Assembly: GCA_009837085.1 (NCBI GenBank)
Contig: VXUF01000070.1
Span: 1-50,039 of the forward strand
DNA length: 50,039 nucleotides
Direction of reading: 5' to 3'
From: Holophagales bacterium
GTDB lineage: Bacteria; Acidobacteriota; Thermoanaerobaculia; Multivoradales; Multivoraceae
Shown: positions 17,738-27,354 of the stretch, one piece after another
Layout: each line of letters opens with the position of its first letter
Numbering within the stretch: position 1 is the stretch's first letter
The notes under the pieces: model-generated
Databases searched by the model: none
What the model saw: the letters and a program-made list of their open reading frames with translations, nothing else
What the model was told of the DNA's origin: nothing
Program-made: the position numbers and the translations under genes

Positions 17738-19011
17738 CCGAGCCCGATCCGGTCGATGCCGACCAGGCGGTCGTACACCACGTAGAGCAGCGTCACACCG
17801 CCCAGCAGCAGGGCCGCAAGCGCCGCCGCCAGACCCCAGTTGAGCGAGGTCTGGACGTGGTAGGCGATCATGTTCGAGATCAACTGACCACTCTGGCCGC
17901 CAACCAGGGCCGGAGTGATGTAGTAGCCGATCGCCAGAATGAAGGTGAGCAGACAGCCGGCGCCGACACCCGGCAGCGTCTGCGGCCAGTACACCCGGCG
18001 CAACGCCTGAAACGGGGTTGCCCCCAGCGACACGGCCGCGTTCATGTAGGCCGGCGGGATGGCCCGCATCACGGAGTAGAGCGGCAGCACCAGGAACGGC
18101 AGCAGCACGTGGGTCATCGCGATGAAGGTGCCGGTCATGTTGTAGATCATCGCGATCCGGCCGTCGTCGCCGATCAGTCCGATCGCGACCAGGAAGTCGT
18201 TCACGATGCCCTGGTTCTGGAGCAGCACGATCCACGACGTGGTACGCACGAGAAGCGAGGTCCAGAACGGCAGCAGAACCAGCAGCAGCAGGACGTTGGC
18301 GCGCTTCGGTGGCGAGTTGGCGATCATGTGCGCCACCGGATAGCCGATGACCAGGCACAGCAGGGTGACCCCCAGACTGACCAGGAACGTGCGCCAGAAC
18401 AGGGGCACGTAGATGCGCCACACCTCCGGTGCACGCACGTAGCCGCCGTCGGGACCACGCTCGAAGTCGAGGGCCTTGAGGTAGTGGCGTGCCGTCAACC
18501 GCTGGCCGGCCGCTTCGAGCGCGCGCCACGGCTCCGGGCCGCCCCAGCGGGAGTCGATGCTGATCATCGTCTCCCGCCAGAACGCGCCGTCCGTCGCCGC
18601 GCCGGCCGCTTCGGCGGCGGCCCCGGCCTCGACCATCTCTCGCGAGCTGCCCATGATCACGCTGCGCATGCCGCTCGCGACCCGGTTGACGCGGTTCGCC
18701 GTCCGTCCGAGGGTCCGCTCCGTCCGCGCCGCGACGAACTCGCGGGCGACGGCCGCGAATGCCTCGTCCGACGGAGTGCCCTGACCGTCCCAGTCGCGCA
18801 AGGCAGCCATCGTCCCGGGCAGCGCGTCGGCGACCTCGGGATCGTAGAAGCTCTTCGTCAGCAGACTGAGCATGGGGCCGAGGAAGGTCACGCTGACGAA
18901 CGCGACGAGCGGCAGAGCGAGACCGGCCGCCCGCAGCCGAGGCCCGAGAGCCCGGCGCCACAGCGGCCGGGGAACCGGCTGGCTGACTCTTGGGGATTCC
19001 CGGGACGTCAC
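17734..19011 (-). CDS. ABC transporter permease (PotB-like) with long periplasmic insertion
   Basis: Inner-membrane permease, 425 residues from GTG 19011; a TTG at 19026 is an alternative start just after the binding-protein stop. The first helix (GLALPLVAFVSVTFLGPMLSLL) is followed by about 150 hydrophilic, mostly Ala/Arg/Glu residues before the second helix (YVPLFWRTFLVSLGVTLLCLV). PotB itself is about 275 residues and lacks this insert. The EAA coupling loop is AAVSLGATPFQALRRVYWPQTLPG. The extra domain probably lies in the periplasm near the binding protein (inference). It forms one channel with the PotC-like subunit. Confidence 0.9.
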   Translation of the reverse strand: MTSRESPRVSQPVPRPLWRRALGPRLRAAGLALPLVAFVSVTFLGPMLSLLTKSFYDPEVADALPGTMAALRDWDGQGTPSDEAFAAVAREFVAARTERTLGRTANRVNRVASGMRSVIMGSSREMVEAGAAAEAAGAATDGAFWRETMISIDSRWGGPEPWRALEAAGQRLTARHYLKALDFERGPDGGYVRAPEVWRIYVPLFWRTFLVSLGVTLLCLVIGYPVAHMIANSPPKRANVLLLLVLLPFWTSLLVRTTSWIVLLQNQGIVNDFLVAIGLIGDDGRIAMIYNMTGTFIAMTHVLLPFLVLPLYSVMRAIPPAYMNAAVSLGATPFQALRRVYWPQTLPGVGAGCLLTFILAIGYYITPALVGGQSGQLISNMIAYHVQTSLNWGLAAALAALLLGGVTLLYVVYDRLVGIDRIGLG

Positions 19012-19028
19012 GGCTCGACCCCTCAACC

Positions 19029-20147
19029 TCAGCGCGCCAGCCAGGCGGTGAAACGTTCAAGCATCTCGTCGCCGTGGTCCGCCCACCACCGCCAGTCGGT
19101 CATCAGGTAGTTCTTCATGTTCGCCGGGTTCGTCGGCATGTGCGGCCACATCTCCGTCCCCGTCTCGAAGTGCCGGTCGATCAGCCTCTCCGCCGAGTAG
19201 CGCGCCGGACTGTAGGCGATGTAGCGGCCGACTCCCGCCATCGACTCGGCACGGGCCGCATGCTGGACGAATCGCATCGCGTCCTCGAGTCGCGGCGTAC
19301 CTGCGACCACCGCAAGCTGGCCGCGGTTCAGGACCTGGCCGTCCCACACGATGACGAAGGGCTGCCCCTCCAGTACCTGGGCATTGAAGATGCGCCCGTT
19401 CGCGGCCATCGTCATCAGCACCTCGCCGTCCGCCAGCAACTGCGGCGCCTGGGCGGAGGTGTCCCACCACACGACCTGGTCCTTGATCGTGTCCAGCTTC
19501 CGGAACACGCGCTCGAGACCCTCGGGCGTGCTCAGCACGTCGTACAGACGGTCCTTGGGGACCCCGTCCGCCATCAGCGCCATCTCCAGAATCGCCTCCG
19601 GCGACCGCCTCACGCCACGCCGCCCGGGGAACCGTTCCAGGTCGAAGAAGTCGGCGAGCCGGGTCGGAGGCGGTCCCGTCAGGACCTCCCGGTTGTACGC
19701 GAAGATCGAGGAGAACAGCAGGTTGCCCACGCCGCACTCCGTGTTCATCTCGGGCAGAAAGTCATCCTCCGGGAGCTCGCCGCCCGGACCCGCCGGCAGG
19801 ATCGAGGGATCGATCAACTCCAGGACGCCCTCGTCGCAACCGCTGACCGCCTCGGCCACGGAGACATCGACGACATCCCAGTGGACCGCGCCCGCTTCCA
19901 CCTGCGCCCGGACCTGGGCCAGTCCACCCTGGAAGTCGGCGAGGTCGACCCGAACGCCGGTCGCTTCCGTGAAGGACTCGTGGTACCCCCTCACGACGGC
20001 GCGGGCGTAGGAGCCCCCATAGGAAACGGCAGTGATCGAGCGCCCGTCCGCGTCACTGCCCGACGCCGAACCCGGAGGCGGGTCCGCGGCCAGCCGGCAG
20101 CCGGCGACCAGCACGACACACAGGACGATGGCGCCCGAACTCCTCAT
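19029..20147 (-). CDS. ABC transporter substrate-binding lipoprotein, paralog 1
   Basis: Periplasmic solute-binding protein of the polyamine/amino-acid type (PotD-like), 372 residues. The signal peptide ends in a lipobox VLVAGC. The mature protein opens with ITAVSYGGSYARA, typical of this group, and contains DFFDLERFPGRRG and the C-terminal MPTNPANMKNYLM. By eye it is about three quarters identical to the preceding binding protein (20144-21259), so the pair is a tandem duplication. ATG at 20147 overlaps that gene's stop (ATGA). The ligand is not known; differences between the two copies may shift specificity. Confidence 0.9.
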   Translation of the reverse strand: MRSSGAIVLCVVLVAGCRLAADPPPGSASGSDADGRSITAVSYGGSYARAVVRGYHESFTEATGVRVDLADFQGGLAQVRAQVEAGAVHWDVVDVSVAEAVSGCDEGVLELIDPSILPAGPGGELPEDDFLPEMNTECGVGNLLFSSIFAYNREVLTGPPPTRLADFFDLERFPGRRGVRRSPEAILEMALMADGVPKDRLYDVLSTPEGLERVFRKLDTIKDQVVWWDTSAQAPQLLADGEVLMTMAANGRIFNAQVLEGQPFVIVWDGQVLNRGQLAVVAGTPRLEDAMRFVQHAARAESMAGVGRYIAYSPARYSAERLIDRHFETGTEMWPHMPTNPANMKNYLMTDWRWWADHGDEMLERFTAWLAR

Positions 20148-21255
20148 CGCGCCAGCCAGGCGGCGAACCGCTCCTGCATCTCGTCCCTGTGGTCGGCCCA
20201 CCACTCCCAGTCGGCCATCAGGAAGTTCTTCATGTTCGCGGGGTTCGTCGGCATGTGCGGCCACATGTCCACACCGGTCTCCGCGTGCCGGTCGATCAGC
20301 GCCTGCCCGGAACGGCGCGCGGGGCTGTAGGCGATGTACTTGCCGACGCCCGCCATCGACTCGGAGCGGGCGGCGTGGCGCATGAAGCGCAGGGCGCCTT
20401 CAAGGTGCGGAGTGCCGGCCACGACCACGAGCTGGCCCCGGTCCATGATCTGCCCGTCCCAGACAATGACGAACGGCTGGTCCTCAAGGACCTGGGCGTT
20501 GAAGATCCGTCCGTTCCAGGCGGTGCTCATGATGACCTCGCCGTCGGCGAGGAGTTGCGGCGGCTGCGCGCCGGCCTCCCACCACACGACCTCGTCCTTG
20601 ATCGTGTCCAGCTTCCGGAACGCGCGATCGAGGCCCTCCGGCGTGCCGAGCAACTCGTAGATCCGTTCCTTCGGCACGCCGTCGGCCATCAGAGCGAACT
20701 CCAGGTTCGCCTCCGGCTTCCGCTGCATTCCCCGCCGCCCGGGGAAGCGCTCCAGGTCGAAGAAGTCGGCGAGCGTGGTCGGCGCGGAACCCGGCAGGGT
20801 CTCCGGATTGTAGGCGTAGATTGTGGAGTAGAGCAGTGTGCCCACGCCGCACTCCGTGTTCGTCTCCGGCAGGAAGTCGTTCGCCGGCGCCTCGCCGTTC
20901 GGACCCGGCGGCAGCAGCTCGGGACCGATCAGCTCCAGGACGCCCTCGTCGCAACCGGTCACGGTGTCGGCGACGCCGAGATCGACGACATCCCAGTGCA
21001 CTGCGCCGGCCTCGACCTGGGCCCGGATCTGCGCGAGGCCGCCGTTGAAGTCCTCCAGGTTCACCTGGATGCCGGTCTCGGCGGTGAAGGACTCGTGGTA
21101 GCCGAGAACGCAAGCGCGGGCGTAGGAACCGCCGTAGGAGACGACGGTGATCGATTCTTCGTTCGCCTCGGGAGCCGAAGAGCCAGGCTCCGTCCCATCT
21201 CCCGCCTGCTGCGCGCAGCCGGCCAGCATCGCGGCGACCGCGACGGCGGCCGCCC

Positions 21256-21259
<4 letters not shown>
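20144..21259 (-). CDS. ABC transporter substrate-binding lipoprotein, paralog 2
   Basis: Periplasmic solute-binding protein of 371 residues, paralog of the next gene in the operon. GTG at 21259 overlaps the ATPase stop (GTGA). The short signal ends in the lipobox AMLAGC. The mature region starts ITVVSYGGSYARAC. The stretches CDEGVLELIGP, RIFNAQVLEDQPFVIVWDG and MPTNPANMKNFLM are nearly the same in both copies, while the signal and linker regions differ. It would deliver a small cationic or amino-acid-like ligand to the permeases. Earlier in-frame codons up to 21553 only shadow the ATPase gene. Confidence 0.9.
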
Positions 21260-22398
<1,139 letters not shown>

Positions 22399-22447
22399 GA
22401 GCGGTGACTATACTCACCAACCGGAACAAGGCTCCCCTACCAACCAG
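22399..22447. promoter_or_regulatory. Short divergent region between the ABC operon and boxC
   Basis: A 49-base gap between oppositely directed operons. A TATACT hexamer at 22409-22414 on the plus strand is one base off the consensus -10 box and lies 34 bases before the boxC ATG. No good -35 box can be seen at the expected spacing, so the promoter call is tentative. Confidence 0.3.
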
Positions 22448-24160
22448 ATGTCCAAGCAGGCCACCGCGGACGGACCTTCCGGGCACAAGGCCGCCGGAAC
22501 CGTCGGCGAAGAGCCGCTCGACTTCCGCACTCATCCCGACCGCTACCGGCACTGGCGGCTCAGGATCGAGCCGCCGCTCGCCTTCCTGACCCTGGAGGTC
22601 GACGAGCAGGCGGGGCTCCGGCCCGGCTACCGGCTCAAGCAGAACTCCTACGACCTGGGCGTCGACTTCGAGCTCTACGACGCCACCCAGCGACTACGGT
22701 TCGAGCATCCGGAGGTCCACGCCGTCGTGCTCCGCTCCGACCGCGACCGGATCTTCTGCGCCGGCGCCAACATCGGCATGCTCGGCTCCTCCTCGCACCA
22801 GTTGAAGGTGAACTTCTGCAAGTTCACGAACGAGACGCGGCTGGCGATCGAGGACGCTTGTCAGCACTCCGGCCAGCGTTACCTCTGCGCCGTCCGCGGC
22901 ACGGCGGCCGGGGGCGGCTACGAGCTGGCGCTCGCCTGCGACCGCATCCTGCTCGCCGACGACGGCAGTTCGGCCGTCTCGCTCCCCGAGGTGCCGCTCC
23001 TGGGAGTGCTTCCCGGCACCGGCGGGTTGACGAGACTCCTCGACAAGCGGCGTGTCCGCCGTGACCGAGCCGACCTGTTCTGCACCCTGGAGGAGGGCGT
23101 CAAGGGCCGGCGCGCCGTGGACTGGAACCTGGTCGACGAATTGCTGCCGCGATCGTCCTTCGACGATGGCGCGAAGGCGCGGGCGCTGGAACTGGCCGGC
23201 TTGAGCGACCGGCCGGCCGAGCCCGGCGGAGCCGTCTGGCCCGAGGTCGAACCGAAGCCCGAACCGGACTCGATCCGCTACTCGACGCTCCGCATCGAGT
23301 TCGACCGCGCGCTCGGCGCCGCCCGTCTGACCGTGCTCGGCCCGACCGAACCGCCGCCAGGCGACGCGCCGGAAGCACTGGTCGGGAGCGCCGCCTTCTG
23401 GCCTCTCGTCCTCGCTCGGGAACTCGACGACGCCCTGCTCCACCTCCGCCTGAACGAGACGCGAATCGGGCAGCTCGTCCTCGAGTCCGAAGGCGACCTG
23501 GACGCGGTGGCTGCGTTCGACGCGTTCCTCTACCGCGAGCGCGAACACTGGTTCGCGCGCGAGGTGCTGCTGTACTGGAAACGGGTGCTCAAGCGCCTCG
23601 ACCTGACCGCGCGCAGCGTGTTCACGCTGATCGCACCGGGGAGCTGCTTCGCCGGCCTGCTGCTCGAACTCGCGCTGGCCTCGGACCGCGCCTACATGTT
23701 CGAGGGCGAGAGCGAAGACGGCGCGCCCGCGCCCTCCATCGAACTCGGCGAACTGAACTTCGGCGTGTTCCCCACGCCGAACGGGCTCTCCCGCCTGGAG
23801 ACCCGGTTCCTCCGCGAGGAGGATGCGACGGCGCGGCTCCGTCAACTCGTCGGCGTTCCTCTCGAAGCCGAAGGCGCCGAAGCAGCCGGCCTGATCACCG
23901 AAGTGCTGGAAGACCTGGACTGGGACGACGAGATCCGCATCGCCCTCGAAGAGCGGGCGAGCTTCTCGCCCGACGCGCTGACCGCGATGGAGGCCAACCT
24001 CCGCTTCCCCGGTCCCGAAACCCTCGAAAGCAAGATCTTCGGGCGGCTCAGCGCCTGGCAGAACTGGATCTTCCAGCGGCCCAACGCGGTCGGGGAGGAA
24101 GGGGCGCTCCGCCTCTACGGCACCGGCCGGCGTCCCCGTTTCGACCGCGAACGCATCTAG
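22448..24160 (+). CDS. boxC: Benzoyl-CoA-dihydrodiol lyase / 2,3-epoxybenzoyl-CoA dihydrolase (BoxC)
   Basis: Ring-cleaving enzyme of the aerobic benzoyl-CoA (box) pathway: it converts 2,3-epoxybenzoyl-CoA and water to 3,4-dehydroadipyl-CoA semialdehyde and formate. It has 570 residues, close to known BoxC proteins. The protein holds two crotonase-like modules. The first has DRIFCAGANIGMLGSSSH and the catalytic-side GTAAGGGYELALACD; the second has APGSCFAGLLLELALASDRA and ELGELNFGVFPTPNG. The N-terminal HPDRYRHWRLRIEPPLAFLTL is also typical. ATG at 22448 avoids overlap with the divergent ATPase gene. The boxB gene follows 9 bases later. The gene order boxC-boxB fits the known pathway. Confidence 0.93.
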   Translation: MSKQATADGPSGHKAAGTVGEEPLDFRTHPDRYRHWRLRIEPPLAFLTLEVDEQAGLRPGYRLKQNSYDLGVDFELYDATQRLRFEHPEVHAVVLRSDRDRIFCAGANIGMLGSSSHQLKVNFCKFTNETRLAIEDACQHSGQRYLCAVRGTAAGGGYELALACDRILLADDGSSAVSLPEVPLLGVLPGTGGLTRLLDKRRVRRDRADLFCTLEEGVKGRRAVDWNLVDELLPRSSFDDGAKARALELAGLSDRPAEPGGAVWPEVEPKPEPDSIRYSTLRIEFDRALGAARLTVLGPTEPPPGDAPEALVGSAAFWPLVLARELDDALLHLRLNETRIGQLVLESEGDLDAVAAFDAFLYREREHWFAREVLLYWKRVLKRLDLTARSVFTLIAPGSCFAGLLLELALASDRAYMFEGESEDGAPAPSIELGELNFGVFPTPNGLSRLETRFLREEDATARLRQLVGVPLEAEGAEAAGLITEVLEDLDWDDEIRIALEERASFSPDALTAMEANLRFPGPETLESKIFGRLSAWQNWIFQRPNAVGEEGALRLYGTGRRPRFDRERI

Positions 24161-24169
24161 GAACAACCG

Positions 24170-25648
24170 ATGACCACGCTAGACAGCACCGTCGACTACG
24201 ACGTCCTGATCCCCAACAACGTCTCGCTCGCCAGCGATGCCCGGGTCCGGCGCGGTCTCGAACGCTGGCACCCCGGCTACATCGACTGGTGGATGGACAT
24301 GGGCCCCGACGGCTTCCAGACCTCGGACGTCTACCTCCGCACCGCGGTCCGGGTCGAATCGAAGGGCGCTGACAAGTGGGCCGTGTTCGACTACGTGAAG
24401 ATGCCCGACTATCGCTGGGGCATCCTCCTCGCGCCGCAGGCGGAGGACCGGAAGATCCCGTTCGGCCGCCACGTCGGCGAACCCGCCTGGCAGGAGGTGC
24501 CGGGCGAGTACCGGGCGATGCTCCGGCGCCTGATCGTGATCCAGGGCGACACCGAGCCGGCGTCGGTCGAACAGCAGCGCTTCCTGGGCAAGACCGCGCC
24601 GTCGCTCTACGACATGCGCAACCTCTTCCAGGTCAACGTCGAGGAAGGGCGGCATCTCTGGGCGATGGTCTACTTGCTGCAGAAGTACTTCGGCCGCGAT
24701 GGGCGGGAAGAGGCCGGCGAGCTGCTGCGGCGCCGTTCCGGCTCCGACGACGCCCCGCGCATGCTCGGCGCGTTCAACGAGGAGACGCCGGACTGGCTCT
24801 CGTTCTTCCTGTTCACCTTCTTCACCGACCGCGACGGCAAGATGCAGCTCGAGTCGCTGGCCCAGTCCGGCTTCGACCCGCTGTCGCGCACCTGCCGCTT
24901 CATGCTGACGGAAGAGGCCTTCCACATGTTCGTCGGCGAGAGCGGCGTGACCCGCATCGTCCAGCGTACCTGCGAGGCGATGGCGGCGGCCGGCATGGAC
25001 GACCCCGCCGATGTCGAGGCCGTGCGAGCGCTCGGCGTGATCGACCTGCCGACGATCCAGAAGAAGGTCAACCTCCACTACTCGCTCACCCTCGACCTGT
25101 TCGGTTCCGAACTGTCGACGAACTCGGCGAACTTCTTCAACGCCGGGCTGAAGGGGCGCTTCCGCGAGCACCGGCTGGACGACGACCACCGCCTGCTCGA
25201 CGACACCTACGGCATCCCGGAACCCGCTGACGCCCGCTCGGGCAACGGCGCCTGGCACATCGTCCAGCACCCGGCGCTCAACGCCCTGAACGCCCGCCTG
25301 CGCGACGACTTCACGGACGACTGCAACCTCGGCGTCGGCCGCTGGAACAAGACGATCCGGCAGACCGGAGTGGACTTCGAGATCACCCTGCCCCACGTCG
25401 CCTTCCACCGGCAGATCGGCGTCTACCGCGATCTGCACGCGACGCCGGCGGGCGAGATCGTCCCGGAAGACGAATGGACCCGGCGCCGGCACGAGTGGCT
25501 GCCGGACGACAGCGACCGCGCCTTCATCGAGTCGCTGATGAAGCCGGAGTTCCGGCCCGGCCACTACGCCTCCTGGATCGCCGAACCGAGAATCCGGATC
25601 AACCACAAGCCGGGCGACTTCGAGTGGGTCAAACTGGCTGAGGCGTAG
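24170..25648 (+). CDS. boxB: Benzoyl-CoA 2,3-epoxidase, diiron oxygenase subunit (BoxB)
   Basis: Oxygenase component that, with the reductase BoxA, adds one oxygen atom of O2 to benzoyl-CoA to give 2,3-epoxybenzoyl-CoA. It has 492 residues, slightly longer than known BoxB. The six diiron ligands known from BoxB (recalled as E120, E150, H153, D211, E240, H243) all appear here shifted by nine: E129, E159, H162, D220, E249 and H252, within GDTEP, EEGRHLW, FFTD and EEAFHMF. The enzyme therefore looks complete. BoxA is not in the window and must be encoded elsewhere or replaced by another reductase. It forms an operon with boxC and probably with the following membrane protein. Confidence 0.95.
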   Translation: MTTLDSTVDYDVLIPNNVSLASDARVRRGLERWHPGYIDWWMDMGPDGFQTSDVYLRTAVRVESKGADKWAVFDYVKMPDYRWGILLAPQAEDRKIPFGRHVGEPAWQEVPGEYRAMLRRLIVIQGDTEPASVEQQRFLGKTAPSLYDMRNLFQVNVEEGRHLWAMVYLLQKYFGRDGREEAGELLRRRSGSDDAPRMLGAFNEETPDWLSFFLFTFFTDRDGKMQLESLAQSGFDPLSRTCRFMLTEEAFHMFVGESGVTRIVQRTCEAMAAAGMDDPADVEAVRALGVIDLPTIQKKVNLHYSLTLDLFGSELSTNSANFFNAGLKGRFREHRLDDDHRLLDDTYGIPEPADARSGNGAWHIVQHPALNALNARLRDDFTDDCNLGVGRWNKTIRQTGVDFEITLPHVAFHRQIGVYRDLHATPAGEIVPEDEWTRRRHEWLPDDSDRAFIESLMKPEFRPGHYASWIAEPRIRINHKPGDFEWVKLAEA

Positions 25649-25670
25649 GGCACCGGAGCCCCGCGAGCAC

Positions 25671-26756
25671 ATGGCCGGATATCTCCCGGGCTTCTTCGCG
25701 CCCTGGCTAGCCTCGGCCCTGGTGCTGGCGCTGAGCGCCCTGCTGCCCGCCCGTCGCGTGACGGGCTACGTCCGTGACGAACGGACCCGGCAGCTTCTCC
25801 GCTACCGCTTGAACGGCTCGCTCGTCTTCGCCGTCGCGATCGGCCTGTGGCTCATTGCCGGCTACAGCGGCGCCATGCCCTGGGACTGGCTCTGGACCCA
25901 CCGCTGGAGCGGCGCCGCGGGGGCTCTGGCGCTCGGCATCGTCGCCTCGGCCGCGGTCGTGCGGACGGCGCCGAGTCGCGGCGAGTCGCTCCTGAAGGAG
26001 TTCTTTCTCGGCAGGCGCGCCAACCCGCGCATGTTCGCCGGCCGCGTGGACGCGAAGATGTTCCTCTACGTGTTCGGCGCCACCTACCTGGAACTGAACC
26101 TGCTCTCGTTCGCGGCCCATCACTTCCTGACCTTCCCCGAAGACGCGTCGCCCGGGGTCGTCCTCTACGTCGCGCTCTTCACCTGGTTCGTCTGCGACTA
26201 CCTTCTGTTCGAGCGGGTGCACCTCTACACCTACGACCTGTTCGCCGAGCGGGTTGGCTTCAAGCTCGTCTGGGGCTGCCTCTTCTTCTATCCGACCTTT
26301 TACGGAGTGGGACTCTGGGCGGCAGCGGACCTGCCCAACCCGCATGCGCCGATCTGGCTACTCGCTCTGGCCGCGCTCGTCTTCTTCGCCGGCTGGTCGC
26401 TGGCGCGCGGCGCGAACATGCAGAAGTTCCACTTCAAGCTCGACCCGGAACGGACGTTCCTGGGCCGGTTCCGCCCCGAAGCCATCTCGGATGGCGAGCT
26501 GCGCGTGCTGTGCAGCGGCTTCTGGGGCGTGTCGCGCCACGTCAACTATCTCGGCGAGATCCTGATGGCGACCGGCCTGGCGCTCAGCCTCGGCCAGCCC
26601 GCGCTCGTCGGTCCCTGGCTCTACCCGCTCTACTACATCCTGCTGCTGGTGCCACGCGAGCGAGACGACGACCGCCGCTGCGCGGCGAAGTACGGCCGGC
26701 TTTGGGACGAGTACCGGCGGCGGGTGCCTTGGCGCATCGTGCCGCGGGTCTACTGA
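25671..26756 (+). CDS. ERG4/ERG24-family sterol reductase-like membrane protein
   Basis: Polytopic membrane protein of 361 residues, with roughly nine to ten hydrophobic helices. It matches the eukaryotic delta-14 and delta-24(28) sterol reductases and the solved bacterial relative MaSR1. The first signature is EFFLGRRANPRMFAGRVDAK. The C-terminal signature, which binds NADPH and the substrate pocket, runs from RERDDDRRCAAKYG through LWDEYRRRVPWRIVP to VY at the end. It would use NADPH to reduce a double bond in a sterol- or steroid-like ring. It begins 22 bases after boxB, so it may share that transcript. No other sterol gene is seen nearby. Confidence 0.85.
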   Translation: MAGYLPGFFAPWLASALVLALSALLPARRVTGYVRDERTRQLLRYRLNGSLVFAVAIGLWLIAGYSGAMPWDWLWTHRWSGAAGALALGIVASAAVVRTAPSRGESLLKEFFLGRRANPRMFAGRVDAKMFLYVFGATYLELNLLSFAAHHFLTFPEDASPGVVLYVALFTWFVCDYLLFERVHLYTYDLFAERVGFKLVWGCLFFYPTFYGVGLWAAADLPNPHAPIWLLALAALVFFAGWSLARGANMQKFHFKLDPERTFLGRFRPEAISDGELRVLCSGFWGVSRHVNYLGEILMATGLALSLGQPALVGPWLYPLYYILLLVPRERDDDRRCAAKYGRLWDEYRRRVPWRIVPRVY

Positions 26757-26772
26757 GAGCCGCGCCAGTACC

Positions 26773-27354
26773 TCAGGGGTACAGCAGGCCCGACCGCCAC
26801 GAGTCACCGTCCCGCTCGTAGAACGTCCGGTCGTGAAGCCGGTGCTCCCGCGCCACCCAGAACTCGAAGCGCCGGGGCACGACCCGCAGCCCCGTCCAGT
26901 GCGGAGGGCGCGGCACGTCGCCGCCCGCGAAGCGTTCGGTCACGTTCTCGAAGTCGGCGAGCAGTTGCTCGCGGCTTGCGAGCGGCCGGCTCTGCTGCGA
27001 GGCCCAGGCGCCGAGCTGGCTGTTCCGGTCACGGGTCGCGAAGTAGGCGTCGGCCTCGGCGTCGCTGACCCGTTCGGCACGACCGAAGATGCACACCTGC
27101 TCCTTCGGTTCGCGCCAGAAGAAGTTCAGGCTCACGTCCGGTCGCGCCAGGATCTCCCTGCCCTTGCGGCTCTCGAGGTTCGTGTAGAAGACGAAGCCGC
27201 TCCGGTCGAAGTGCTTCAACAGCACCACCCGGGACGACGGGCGTCCCTCCTCGTCGGCGCTCGACACGACCAACGCGTTCGGCTCGGTGAGACCGGTGGC
27301 CGAAGCGCGATCGAAGAGGTCGCGGAAACGAGCGAAGGGATCGGTGACGGCCAC
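26773..27354 (-). CDS. pdxH: Pyridoxamine/pyridoxine 5'-phosphate oxidase
   Basis: FMN enzyme that oxidises pyridoxine or pyridoxamine 5'-phosphate to pyridoxal 5'-phosphate, the vitamin B6 cofactor. It has 193 residues with a GTG start, slightly short of E. coli PdxH (218) because the N-terminal arm is reduced. Diagnostic parts are SSRVVLLKHFDRSGFVFYTN (FMN binding), SRKGREI, NFFWREPKEQVCIFGRAE, DRNSQLGAWASQQSRPL and the C-terminal FWVAREHRLHDR with the substrate-binding Arg and His. It sits right after the LLM oxidoreductase gene with no gap and is likely co-transcribed with it. It converges on the sterol-reductase-like gene. Confidence 0.95.
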   Translation of the reverse strand: MAVTDPFARFRDLFDRASATGLTEPNALVVSSADEEGRPSSRVVLLKHFDRSGFVFYTNLESRKGREILARPDVSLNFFWREPKEQVCIFGRAERVSDAEADAYFATRDRNSQLGAWASQQSRPLASREQLLADFENVTERFAGGDVPRPPHWTGLRVVPRRFEFWVAREHRLHDRTFYERDGDSWRSGLLYP

